NCBI RefSeq assembly: GCF_050948215.1
Contig: NW_027489026.1
Location: 1-64,000 of the forward strand
DNA length: 64,000 nt
Origin: Halictus rubicundus
Lineage: Eukaryota; Arthropoda; Insecta; Hymenoptera; Halictidae
Direction: 5' to 3'
In this document: positions 22,398 to 35,471 of the stretch, piece after piece
Numbering within the stretch: the first letter of the stretch is position 1
How the letters are laid out: the number at the start of each line of letters is the position of its first letter
Notes under the pieces: model-generated
What the model saw: the letters and a program-made list of their open reading frames with translations, nothing else
What the model was told of the DNA's origin: nothing
Databases searched by the model: none
Made by a program: the position numbers and the translations under genes

Positions 22398-23180
22398 TTT
22401 TTCGTTATTTTTTTTTTTTTTAACTTTTACCAACATATTCGTGACATTTTTCTGATTAAAATGAAATCAAATATGATATAATTCCGACGATAATTGCTTG
22501 TGTAATGAACGATTGATGTTTCGGACGCGAAAAAGGACAGCGTATGGGAAAGAAAGAGCCGCGGAGAGTCGAAGCGTTCGGAAAAGATGAAAGACTGGCG
22601 TGAGCTCAGGCCTTTAAATAAAAAAATAAACTTTTTCATTATTAATTATTTTTCTATCGGACTTTCACCAACATACTCGTGGCATTTTTCTAAGGAAAAC
22701 GGTACCAAATATGACAAAATTCCGATGATATTTACTTGTGTAATGAACGACGGAAGTTTCGGACGCAAAGAAGGACAGCATATGAAAAGAAAGAGACGCG
22801 GCGAGTCCTTCCCGTCTCGAGTTCGACAGCTTGGTTTTCGCCGCGGACAAATAGATGTGGTTACTAATGTATATGTATTGACAATTACTCACAGAAAGTT
22901 AAATTTAACAATACAATTAATGATTATACATAAAGTTTATTGCTGACAAAATATAAAGAATATTAAATGTAAAGAAACAATTCTATAAGGTATAAAAAAT
23001 AGCAATCAATACAATTATAATTAAAACTTAAAATGACAGACACTTTTCAAAACTTTTATCTCTAGCTCTATGTTAGGGATACAGAAGCTGAAAATTTCAT
23101 CGAAATCGGTTGACGGAGAAAAAAACAACGTGCATTGCAAGATATAAGAATCTGTGTATCTGTGTGTCTGTACAAATAGC
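22398..23180. repeat. U3a head
   Basis: This copy of the head shares the U2-type variants (C at 22947, G at 23065). Confidence 0.93.
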
Positions 23181-25259
23181 AATAATACTGCCACCAAATA
23201 GCTTTATATGGATAAGATCCGTCGAAAGTTAGTTTCATTACATAACACTTTTATTTCGTTACTACCTTTACTTGAATAATTGCAGTCCAGCATTAGAAGT
23301 GGTATTATCGGTTAAATAAGTAAAAAAATAATTTTCTGTGTTTGTTACTACGGATCACAATAAGAACGATTGAATTTTGTCATTACTTGAATATTGTATT
23401 TATTCTTTTTTTTTTTTATTCTATAACTATTACAGAATATATTTTGTTGAATAATCATTATTTTATAAATATCGCAATAAGTTCCAAATTAATTAATTTC
23501 ACCTATAAACTATCGATTATAAAATAATGATTACAATGGTGAATAATATGGAAAATAAGAAGGCAATAATAGTGTAATGAAATTATACAATAAAAAAATA
23601 ATTATTCTCATTCTACGCATTATCCGTTTATTTATTGCCTATGTCACTGACGTTTCTTCCGTAATTCACGAGCAAATGTTCTATTTAGGTAGCGAGCGCG
23701 GCATGTTTAGCGATGTTGGTATTTGAGATCAGTGATAGTTCCACTTTCTTAGTTCCACAACCGACGAGAGTATCTCGACATTGGGGCCGTTACCGACCGA
23801 TCCCAGCACCCACCTGGCACTAGGCCTGCAGCCAAGCTCGCATATGCGAGCCGAGCTCGGGTCCAGTCGAGCCGGGACTCGCTTTTCGAGTCGAGTCGAG
23901 TACTCGCATGATGCGAGCTGCTCGCAACGAAGCGAACGGCTCGAAATAAAATCAGGCGTAAAATGACATGATGCGAGTTACAGCAGGAAGATCAGCACAT
24001 TGATATTATCAAGCATTTTAGTATATTGACAATGCTAAATGTTTGCGATGTTTTATTATATATTTTGATAGTGAAATGTTGATTCAGAATTTGTATAACC
24101 CTTATTGAAAATAATTATGCAATAACAACTATTTCCTAGATTTATGTAAATAACTAGATGTGATCTGTAAAGAACGGTATTTTATATATTCCTTTATATT
24201 ATACTCCGGTTCACTGTACAGTCGTAAAAATGTGTTGTCGCAAAATTGTTTATAATGTTGAAAATTAACGTGAAACCAAGTTGGAAGTTGGAAGTTCCAA
24301 CAGCCTGTCATTCGGTACTGTGCAAGTATAGGTGATAAGATTTAAAAGGGCATAGCCGATTAAGATGGTCAAAACAATTGGAACCGCAAAAAGATTCCAT
24401 TTCAAACAGTATTGATTTCTTGATTTTCTGGAAATGACAGACGTAGAGTTCAAAATTCTTTTCACGGAATCTTACCAATTTTCACAAGCAATTTCATATC
24501 TGGCGGAAATCGTAGACGAACACAATAATATAAATATTCATTGCCTAATCAATGTTACTTCAATATTTTTAAAACATTAAAAAAATATTGTTAAAATCAC
24601 ATGAATAAATAATATAAGAAATTGAAAAAATAAAGATGATGTATGGGAAAAAACATTTACCACCGACGGGATAAGAACCCCAGCGTATCCGCTCCTTAGT
24701 TCGACACACGTCCGGCGATGTTACAAAACTTTACGAACATTCTGGTATATATCACACAAAATACAATTTATTCTTTCTCTAAAATCACATTTCTTAGGTC
24801 AAAGAATTACTTGTTTCAATTTAATAATGCTAAAAATTACTTAATATATAGCTGCGATAAAACCAACAAGTGTAACTTTCCTCCTAATAGCAAAAACGTC
24901 GAAAAAATTCGGTTTTTATTGTTTTTTGACGATGATGTCCCACAACAAAAAATCTAAAAAAAATTGACGACACTGCCTGTTATAGTACTTTAACAAGGAA
25001 CTAAACAGTAGAATAGCATTTTTCCGATTTTTTGGAGGTTTTTCATTTTTTTTACGACCACAGTTTGTAACAAAAAAATCAGAAAGTTTAAACTTTCATA
25101 CGTGCGCGATTCTCCATCCGTTTACATTGTATGTCGTCTGTCGTCGCTGGGTCTTTGAAGCTCGGCACTCGGCAAAAGTTATTCGAGCATTTATTTGAAG
25201 CCTTCGAATAAATGATACAGATGAAAGATGAAAAAATTTCTCGTAGTTTGAATAAATCA
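23181..25259. repeat. Subrepeat A (U3a)
   Basis: This A-type copy has 'CTCGCATGATGCGAG' and lacks the 27-bp segment. Confidence 0.95.
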
Positions 25260-27362
25260 AATAATACTGCCACCAAATAGCTTTATATGGATAAGATCCG
25301 TCGAAAGTTAGTTTCATTACATAACACTTTTATTTCGTTACTACCTTTACTTGAATAATTGCAGTCCAGCATTAGAAGTGGTATTATCGGTTAAATAAGT
25401 AAAAAAAAATAATTTTCTGTGTTTGTTACTACGGATCACAATAAGAACGATTGAATTTTGTCATTACTTGAATATTGTATTTATTCTTTTTTTTTTCATT
25501 CTATAACTATTACAGAATATATTTTGTTGAATAATCATTATTTTATAAATATCGCAATAAGTTCCAAATTAATTAATTACACCTATAAACTATCGATTAT
25601 AAAACAATGATTACAATGGTGAATAATATGGAAAATAAGAAGGCAATAATAGTGTAATGAAATTATACAATAAAAAATAATTATTTTCATTCTACGCATT
25701 ATCCGTTTATTTATTGCCTATGTCACTGACGTTTCTTCCGTAATTCACGAGCAAATGTTCTATTTAGGTAGCGAGCGCGGCATGTTTAGCGATGTTGGTA
25801 TTTGAGATCAGTGATAGTTCCACTTTCTTAGTTCCACAACCGACGAGAGTATCTCGACATTGGGGCCGTTACCGACCGATCCCAGCACCCACCTGGCACT
25901 AGGCCTGCAGCCAAGCTCGCATATGCGAGCCGAGCTCGGGTCCAGTCGAGCCGGGACTCGCTTTTCGAGTCGAGTCGAGTACTCGCACGATGCGAGCTGC
26001 TCGCAACGAAGCGAACGGCTCGAAATAAAATCAGGCGTAAAATGACATGATGCGAGTTACAGCAGGAAGATCAGCACATTGATATTATCAAGCATTTTAG
26101 TATATTGACAATGCTAAATGTTTGCGATGTTTTATTATATATTTTGATAGTGAAATGTTGATTCAGAATTTGTATAACCCTTATTGAAAATAATTATGCA
26201 ATAACAACTATTTAGATTTATGTAAATAACTAGATGTGATCTGTAAAGAACGGTATTTTATATATTCCTTTATATTATACTCCGGTTCACTGTACAGTCG
26301 TAAAAATGTGTTGTCGCAAAATTGTTTATAATGTTGAAAATTAACGTGAAACCAAGTTGGAAGTTGGAAGTTCCAACAGCCTGTCATTCGGTACTGTGCA
26401 AGTATAGGTGATAAGATTTAAAAGGGCATAGCCGATTAAGATGGTCAAAACAATTGGAACCGCAAAAAGATTCCATTTCAAACAGTATTGATTTCTTGAT
26501 TTTCTGGAAATGACAGACGTAGATTTCAAAATTCTTTTCACGGAATCTTACCAATTTTCACAAGCAATTTCATATCTGGCGGAAATCGTAGACGAACACA
26601 ATAATATAAATATTCATTGCCTAATCAATGTTACTTCAATATTTTTAAAACATTAAAAAAATATTGTTAAAATCACATGAATAAATAATATAAGAAATTG
26701 AAAAAATAAAGATGATGTATGGGAAAAAACATTTACCACCGACGGGATAAGAACCCCAGCGTATCCGCTCCTTAGTTCGACACACGTCCGGCGATGTTAC
26801 AAAACTTTACGAACATTCTGGTATATATCACACAAAATACAATTTATTCTTTCTCTTAAATCACATTTCTTAGGTCAAAGAATTACTTGTTTCAATTTAA
26901 TAATGCTAAAAATTACTTAATATATAGCTGCGATAAAACCAACAAGTGTAACTTTCCTCCTAATAGCAAAAACGTCGAAAAAATTCGGTTTTTATTGTTT
27001 TTTGACGATGATGTCCCACAACAAAAAATCTAAAAAAAATTGACGACACTGCCTGTTATAGTACTTTAACAAGGAACTAAACAGTAGAATAGCATGTTTT
27101 CAAATTTTTGAGAAATCTGCATTTTTCCGATTTTTTGGAGGTTTTTCATTTTTTTTACGACCACAGTTTGTAACAAAAAAATCAGAAAGTTTAAACTTTC
27201 ATACGTGCGCGATTCTCCATCCGTTTACATTGTATGTCGTCTGTCGTCGCTGGGTCTTTGAAGCTCGGCAGTCGGCAAAAGTTATTCGAGCATTTATTTG
27301 AAGCCTTCGAATAAATGATACAGATGAAAGATGAAAAAATTTCTCGTAGTTTGAATAAATCA
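25260..27362. repeat. Subrepeat B (U3a)
   Basis: This copy carries the full set of B-type markers. Confidence 0.95.
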
Positions 27363-29289
27363 AATAATACTGCCACCAAATAGCTTTATATGGATAAGAT
27401 CCGTCGAAAGTTAGTTTCATTACATAACACTTTTATTTCGTTACTACCTTTACTTGAATAATTGCAGTCCAGCATTAGAAGTGGTATTATCGGTTAAATA
27501 AGTAAAAAAATAATTTTCTGTGTTTGTTACTACGGATCACAATAAGAACGATTGAATTTTGTCATTACTTGAATATTGTATTTATTCTTTTTTTTTTTAT
27601 TCTATAACTATTACAGAATATATTTTGTTGAATAATCATTATTTTATAAATATCGCAATAAGTTCCAAATTAATTAATTTCACCTATAAACTATCGATTA
27701 TAAAACAATGATTACAATGGTGAATAATATGGAAAATAAGAAGGCAATAATAGTGTAATGAAATTATACAATAAAAAATAATTATTCTCATTCTACGCAT
27801 TATCCGTTTATTTATTGCCTATGTCACTGACGTTTCTTCCGTAATTCACGAGCAAATGTTCTATTTAGGTAGCGAGCGCGGCATGTTTAGCGATGTTGGT
27901 ATTTGAGATCAGTGATAGTTCCACTTTCTTAGTTCCACCACCGACGAGAGTATCTCGACATTGGGGCCGTTACCGACCGATCCCAGCACCCACCTGGCAC
28001 TAGGCCTGCAGCCACGCTCGCATATGCGAGCCGAGCTCGGGTCCAGTCGAGCCGGGACTCGCTTTTCGAGTCGAGTCGAGTACTCGCACGATGCGAGCTG
28101 CTCGCAACGAAGCGAACGGCTCGAAATAAAATCAGGCGTAAAATGACATGATGCGAGTTACAGCAGGAAGATCAGCACATTGATATTATCAAGCATTTTA
28201 GTATATTGACAATGCTAAATGTTTGCGATGTTTTATTATATATTTTGATAGTGAAATGTTGATTCAGAATTTGTATAACCCTTATTGAAAATAATTATGC
28301 AATAACAACTATTTCCTAGATTTATGTAAATAACTAGATGTGATCTGTAAAGAACGGTATTTTATATATTCCTTTATATTATACTCCGGTTCACTGTACA
28401 GTCGTAAAAATGTGTTGTCGCAAAATTGTTTATAATGTTGAAAATTAACGTGAAACCAAGTTGGAAGTTGGAAGTTCCAACAGCCTGTCATTCGGTACTG
28501 TGCAAGTATAGGTGATAAGATTTAAAAGGGCATAGCCGATTAAGATGGTCAAAACAATTGGAACCGCAAAAAGATTCCATTTCAAACAGTATTGATTTCT
28601 TGATTTTCTGGAAATGACAGACGTAGAGTTCAAAATTCTTTTCACGGAATCTTACCAATTTTCACAAGCAATTTCATATCTGGCGGAAATCGTAGACGAA
28701 CACAATAATATAAATATTCATTGCCTAATCAATGTTACTTCAATATTTTTAAAACATTAAAAAAATATTGTTAAAATCACATGAATAAATAATATAAGAA
28801 ATTGAAAAAATAAAGATGATGTATGGGAAAAAACATTTACCACCGACGGGATAAGAACCCCAGCGTATCCGCTCCTTAGTTCGACACACGTCCGGCGATG
28901 TTACAAAACTTTACGAACATTCTGGTATATATCACACAAAATACAATTTATTCTTTCTCTTAAATCACATTTCTTAGGTCAAAGAATTACTTGTTTCAAT
29001 TTAATAATGCTAAAAATTACTTAATATATAGCTGCGATAAAACCAACAAGTGTAACTTTCCTCCTAATAGCAAAAACGTCGAAAAAATTCGGTTTTTATT
29101 GTTTTTTGACGATGATGTCCCACAACAAAAAATCTAAAAAAAATTGACGACACTGCCTGTTATAGTACTTTAACAAGGAACTAAACAGTAGAATAGCATG
29201 TTTTCAAATTTTTGAGAAATCTGCATTTTTCCGATTTTTTGGAGGTTTTTCATTTTTTGTTTACGACCACAGTTTGTAACAAAAAAATC
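27363..29289. repeat. Subrepeat C (U3a), truncated
   Basis: This C-type copy has the standard tail junction. Confidence 0.94.
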
Positions 29290-30429
29290 TGAAAAAATTA
29301 TCAAAAATCAGCCTTAGAATCCAAAATATGTCACATTTTTTTCAGAATTTTAGAAAGCATCAGAGTGCGGGAAATACGCGGAGAAGCGCGAAATCTAATT
29401 TACCCTGTAACTAACCTCATGGGCAAGATAGGGGGTTGAAATTTTACTCAGAGGGGTTTTTCCTCTAAGGGCAGTTTTGACCATAAATCGGCTAGGCCCT
29501 TTTAAAAGGATCTGATGTCTACGTTCAACACTCGTCATACTTTCTGTTTAGTTAATATTTTAATCTAAATCTTTTTTCAATTTGCAATTGTTGGCTCTTC
29601 TCCATGGATAACAGTCGATCTTTTATACGATGGTCCAAAATCATGCTAACTACCAAATAATTCGTAGTGGCAGCAAAGTTAAATCTACTTCCTAGCTCGA
29701 CAATTAACGCAATTATATAACGCAATTTTTCCTGCGTTTTCATTACATGTCATCTAGTAAATTAATCTATCTAGCTTGGCAGAACAGCTGAAGTCGTTTG
29801 GTCGATTTATAAAAAAAGTTATTCTGATTTAAAGTGTCTGCCATCAATTATGAGACTGACTGCATAATGTATAACGAGAAGCGGCCGCACGTTTCTCGCT
29901 AAGCAACCTGCGCTATCTCCATGTTTATAATTGTGCAGTGTGAAAATGGTTTACTGCCTTTTTGGTTCGTTATCTCGGCCATTTCTTCTAAAAAGTGTAC
30001 TTCCGTACAATGGGACAGTAGGGCTCTCATCAGCGAGCTAAGGTTTATGACCGGCTCTCGCCTGCACTCGCCCACTTAGGTCACCCGCTCTGAGTATTTA
30101 ATCTACCGGCACGCGTATGCGTTTTGCTCTTCCTCCCTCCCCATCGAGCCACTAGCTTAGTTATTCATTATCGAAAAATATAAAAGTCTAAGACAATCTA
30201 TTCTCAGGTTAGTTAGCTCAGATTCTGTCAAACAGTTTTTCTCAGCTTACCAGAATTCAGTCTTTTGACCTTTGGTGCGAGTACCAGTGTGGCGGCCTGT
30301 GCAAAGCGCACGCCGACGAACCGCCAGCATACATTGTAGACGCGGCGGCGACCTCGTATAAATACACATCAATATTATACAATATTGTTTATATACCCAT
30401 TCCTTTCAAAAACTATTTAACGAAGCTTA
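29290..30429. repeat. Tail unique block (U3a)
   Basis: This is a copy of the U1 tail unique block. Confidence 0.92.
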
Positions 30430-30842
30430 ACGTTAATTTTTAACATTATAAACAATTTTGCAACAACACATTTTTACGACTGTACACTGAACCCCGGAGT
30501 ATAATATAAAGGAATATATAAAATACCGTTCTTTACAGATCACACAGCTAGTTATTTACATAAATCTAGGAAATAGTTGTTATTGCATAATTATTTTCAA
30601 TAAGGGTTATAGAAATTCTGAATCAACATTTCACTATCAAAATATATAATAAAACATCGCAAACATTTAGCATTGTCAATATACTAAAATGCTTGATAAT
30701 ATCGATGTGCTGATCTTCCCGCTGTAACTCGCATCATGTCATTTTACGCCTGATTTTATTTCGAGCAGCTCGCATCGGTGCGGATAGCTCGCATCGTGCG
30801 AGTACTCGACTCGACTCGCACAATCGAGCCGAGCTAAGCTCA
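30430..30842 (-). repeat. Inverted subrepeat segment (U3a)
   Basis: This is a copy of the U1 inverted segment. Confidence 0.87.
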
Positions 30843-30844
30843 AC

Positions 30845-30927
30845 CAGAGTTGGGCAAAATGTTTATCTAAATAAAAATTTCGAGTAACGAATAAAAGATA
30901 AAAAAATTTTTATTTCCTTTTGGTATG
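30845..30927 (+). mobile_element. hAT-like terminal fragment (U3a)
   Basis: This is a copy of the U1 fragment. Confidence 0.5.
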
Positions 30928-31494
30928 TGTTGTGGTTTGGGTGTTCAGTAAAGGATTCACCCAATATAACAATAACCATTTATTAAATAAGCAACAAAAA
31001 CTCAACGACGTAACAAGGAACAAAGAAAATGAAATAACAATGAAACAAGAACTACGGATAAACGACTATACGAACAACTGACGGCGAATGACGACTTCTC
31101 ACAACGACTGACTGACTTGAACTGACTGACTGACTGACCGACCCTGTCATCCGTCAGAATCCGCGCTTATATCCTCCAGGAATTTCCTTCGAACAAGAAA
31201 ACTTCTGGAGTGGGGATGTCGCTTCCTGTACGTGCCCCTTGGAGAAAGTTCGTGTCCTTGCACCGAACATCCGTGTCCTGGCGAAAGTCAAGGGTTGGCG
31301 GCCAAATGTGCACGCCAAGGAAAAACCCCGAACCTGGTCGCCAAATGTGCACCCCAGGTAGGAACAGACTTCCGGCGACTAAGTGTGCGCTCGGGAAGAG
31401 CTTGGGCCTGGCGACCAAGTGCGTCCAAGGTCCCAGCCCGCAGACGACGCTCCTACCTGGGTCCGATCAACCCTTCTCCAAGGGGTCCGCCACA
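30928..31494 (-). mobile_element. Solo LTR (U3a)
   Basis: This copy is intact. The chimeric unit junction lies ~190 bp to its right. Confidence 0.8.
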
Positions 31495-31704
31495 TTACTT
31501 GAATATTGTATTTATTCTTTTTTTTTATTCTATAACTATTACAGAATATATTTTGTTGAATAATCATTATTTTATAAATATCGCAAGAAGTTCCAAATTA
31601 ATTAATTACACCTATAAATTATCGATTATAAAATAATGATTACAATGGTGAACAATATGGAAAATAAGAAGGCAATAAGAGTGTAATGAAATTATACAAT
31701 AAAA
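31495..31704 (+). repeat. Subrepeat remnant in tail (U3a), recombined
   Basis: The left part is tail-type ('GGCAATAAGAG' near 31671). The sequence becomes A-subrepeat type after 'GTGTAATGAAATTATACAAT'. This is the crossover site between U3a and U3b. Confidence 0.9.
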
Positions 31705-33368
31705 AAATAATTATTCTCATTCTACGCATTATCCGTTTATTTATTGCCTATGTCACTGACGTTTCTTCCGTAATTCACGAGCAAATGTTCTATTTAGGTA
31801 GCGAGCGCGGCATGTTTAGCGATGTTGGTATTTGAGATCAGTGATAGTTCCACTTTCTTAGTTCCACAACCGACGAGAGTATCTCGACATTGGGGCCGTT
31901 ACCGACCGATCCCAGCACCCACCTGGCACTAGGCCTGCAGCCAAGCTCGCATATGCGAGCCGAGCTCGGGTCCAGTCGAGCCGGGACTCGCTTTTCGAGT
32001 CGAGTCGAGTACTCGCATGATGCGAGCTGCTCGCAACGAAGCGAACGGCTCGAAATAAAATCAGGCGTAAAATGACATGATGCGAGTTACAGCAGGAAGA
32101 TCAGCACATTGATATTATCAAGCATTTTAGTATATTGACAATGCTAAATGTTTGCGATGTTTTATTATATATTTTGATAGTGAAATGTTGATTCAGAATT
32201 TGTATAACCCTTATTGAAAATAATTATGCAATAACAACTATTTCCTAGATTTATGTAAATAACTAGATGTGATCTGTAAAGAACGGTATTTTATATATTC
32301 CTTTATATTATACTCCGGTTCACTGTACAGTCGTAAAAATGTGTTGTCGCAAAATTGTTTATAATGTTGAAAATTAACGTGAAACCAAGTTGGAAGTTGG
32401 AAGTTCCAACAGCCTGTCATTCGGTACTGTGCAAGTATAGGTGATAAGATTTAAAAGGGCATAGCCGATTAAGATGGTCAAAACAATTGGAACCGCAAAA
32501 AGATTCCATTTCAAACAGTATTGATTTCTTGATTTTCTGGAAATGACAGACGTAGAGTTCAAAATTCTTTTCACGGAATCTTACCAATTTTCACAAGCAA
32601 TTTCATATCTGGCGGAAATCGTAGACGAACACAATAATATAAATATTCATTGCCTAATCAATGTTACTTCAATATTTTTAAAACATTAAAAAAATATTGT
32701 TAAAATCACATGAATAAATAATATAAGAAATTGAAAAAATAAAGATGATGTATGGGAAAAAACATTTACCACCGACGGGATAAGAACCCCAGCGTATCCG
32801 CTCCTTAGTTCGACACACGTCCGGCGATGTTACAAAACTTTACGAACATTCTGGTATATATCACACAAAATACAATTTATTCTTTCTCTAAAATCACATT
32901 TCTTAGGTCAAAGAATTACTTGTTTCAATTTAATAATGCTAAAAATTACTTAATATATAGCTGCGATAAAACCAACAAGTGTAACTTTCCTCCTAATAGC
33001 AAAAACGTCGAAAAAATTCGGTTTTTATTGTTTTTTGACGATGATGTCCCACAACAAAAAATCTAAAAAAAATTGACGACACTGCCTGTTATAGTACTTT
33101 AACAAGGAACTAAACAGTAGAATAGCATTTTTCCGATTTTTTGGAGGTTTTTCATTTTTTTTACGACCACAGTTTGTAACAAAAAAATCAGAAAGTTTAA
33201 ACTTTCATACGTGCGCGATTCTCCATCCGTTTACATTGTATGTCGTCTGTCGTCGCTGGGTCTTTGAAGCTCGGCACTCGGCAAAAGTTATTCGAGCATT
33301 TATTTGAAGCCTTCGAATAAATGATACAGATGAAAGATGAAAAAATTTCTCGTAGTTTGAATAAATCA
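31681..33368. repeat. Subrepeat A (U3b), 5' part replaced by tail sequence
   Basis: From 'AATAAAAAAATAATTATTCTC' onward the copy is A-type ('CTCGCATGATGCGAG', 27-bp segment absent). Its first ~400 bp are replaced by the tail remnant of U3a. It is the right-hand partner of the chimeric junction. Confidence 0.93.
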
Positions 33369-35471
33369 AATAATACTGCCACCAAATAGCTTTATATGGA
33401 TAAGATCCGTCGAAAGTTAGTTTCATTACATAACACTTTTATTTCGTTACTACCTTTACTTGAATAATTGCAGTCCAGCATTAGAAGTGGTATTATCGGT
33501 TAAATAAGTAAAAAAAAATAATTTTCTGTGTTTGTTACTACGGATCACAATAAGAACGATTGAATTTTGTCATTACTTGAATATTGTATTTATTCTTTTT
33601 TTTTTCATTCTATAACTATTACAGAATATATTTTGTTGAATAATCATTATTTTATAAATATCGCAATAAGTTCCAAATTAATTAATTACACCTATAAACT
33701 ATCGATTATAAAACAATGATTACAATGGTGAATAATATGGAAAATAAGAAGGCAATAATAGTGTAATGAAATTATACAATAAAAAATAATTATTTTCATT
33801 CTACGCATTATCCGTTTATTTATTGCCTATGTCACTGACGTTTCTTCCGTAATTCACGAGCAAATGTTCTATTTAGGTAGCGAGCGCGGCATGTTTAGCG
33901 ATGTTGGTATTTGAGATCAGTGATAGTTCCACTTTCTTAGTTCCACAACCGACGAGAGTATCTCGACATTGGGGCCGTTACCGACCGATCCCAGCACCCA
34001 CCTGGCACTAGGCCTGCAGCCAAGCTCGCATATGCGAGCCGAGCTCGGGTCCAGTCGAGCCGGGACTCGCTTTTCGAGTCGAGTCGAGTACTCGCACGAT
34101 GCGAGCTGCTCGCAACGAAGCGAACGGCTCGAAATAAAATCAGGCGTAAAATGACATGATGCGAGTTACAGCAGGAAGATCAGCACATTGATATTATCAA
34201 GCATTTTAGTATATTGACAATGCTAAATGTTTGCGATGTTTTATTATATATTTTGATAGTGAAATGTTGATTCAGAATTTGTATAACCCTTATTGAAAAT
34301 AATTATGCAATAACAACTATTTAGATTTATGTAAATAACTAGATGTGATCTGTAAAGAACGGTATTTTATATATTCCTTTATATTATACTCCGGTTCACT
34401 GTACAGTCGTAAAAATGTGTTGTCGCAAAATTGTTTATAATGTTGAAAATTAACGTGAAACCAAGTTGGAAGTTGGAAGTTCCAACAGCCTGTCATTCGG
34501 TACTGTGCAAGTATAGGTGATAAGATTTAAAAGGGCATAGCCGATTAAGATGGTCAAAACAATTGGAACCGCAAAAAGATTCCATTTCAAACAGTATTGA
34601 TTTCTTGATTTTCTGGAAATGACAGACGTAGATTTCAAAATTCTTTTCACGGAATCTTACCAATTTTCACAAGCAATTTCATATCTGGCGGAAATCGTAG
34701 ACGAACACAATAATATAAATATTCATTGCCTAATCAATGTTACTTCAATATTTTTAAAACATTAAAAAAATATTGTTAAAATCACATGAATAAATAATAT
34801 AAGAAATTGAAAAAATAAAGATGATGTATGGGAAAAAACATTTACCACCGACGGGATAAGAACCCCAGCGTATCCGCTCCTTAGTTCGACACACGTCCGG
34901 CGATGTTACAAAACTTTACGAACATTCTGGTATATATCACACAAAATACAATTTATTCTTTCTCTTAAATCACATTTCTTAGGTCAAAGAATTACTTGTT
35001 TCAATTTAATAATGCTAAAAATTACTTAATATATAGCTGCGATAAAACCAACAAGTGTAACTTTCCTCCTAATAGCAAAAACGTCGAAAAAATTCGGTTT
35101 TTATTGTTTTTTGACGATGATGTCCCACAACAAAAAATCTAAAAAAAATTGACGACACTGCCTGTTATAGTACTTTAACAAGGAACTAAACAGTAGAATA
35201 GCATGTTTTCAAATTTTTGAGAAATCTGCATTTTTCCGATTTTTTGGAGGTTTTTCATTTTTTTTACGACCACAGTTTGTAACAAAAAAATCAGAAAGTT
35301 TAAACTTTCATACGTGCGCGATTCTCCATCCGTTTACATTGTATGTCGTCTGTCGTCGCTGGGTCTTTGAAGCTCGGCAGTCGGCAAAAGTTATTCGAGC
35401 ATTTATTTGAAGCCTTCGAATAAATGATACAGATGAAAGATGAAAAAATTTCTCGTAGTTTGAATAAATCA
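33369..35471. repeat. Subrepeat B (U3b)
   Basis: This copy carries the full set of B-type markers. Confidence 0.95.

Larger units (their letters stand above)
22398..31704. repeat. Macro-unit U3a, 3'-truncated
   Basis: This copy follows U2 faithfully through head, A-B-C, unique tail block, inverted copy and solo LTR. It then stops inside the diverged subrepeat remnant of the tail. It lacks the TA tract, spacer, hAT-like segment and unit end because it is fused to the interior of another unit at 31681-31704. Confidence 0.93.
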
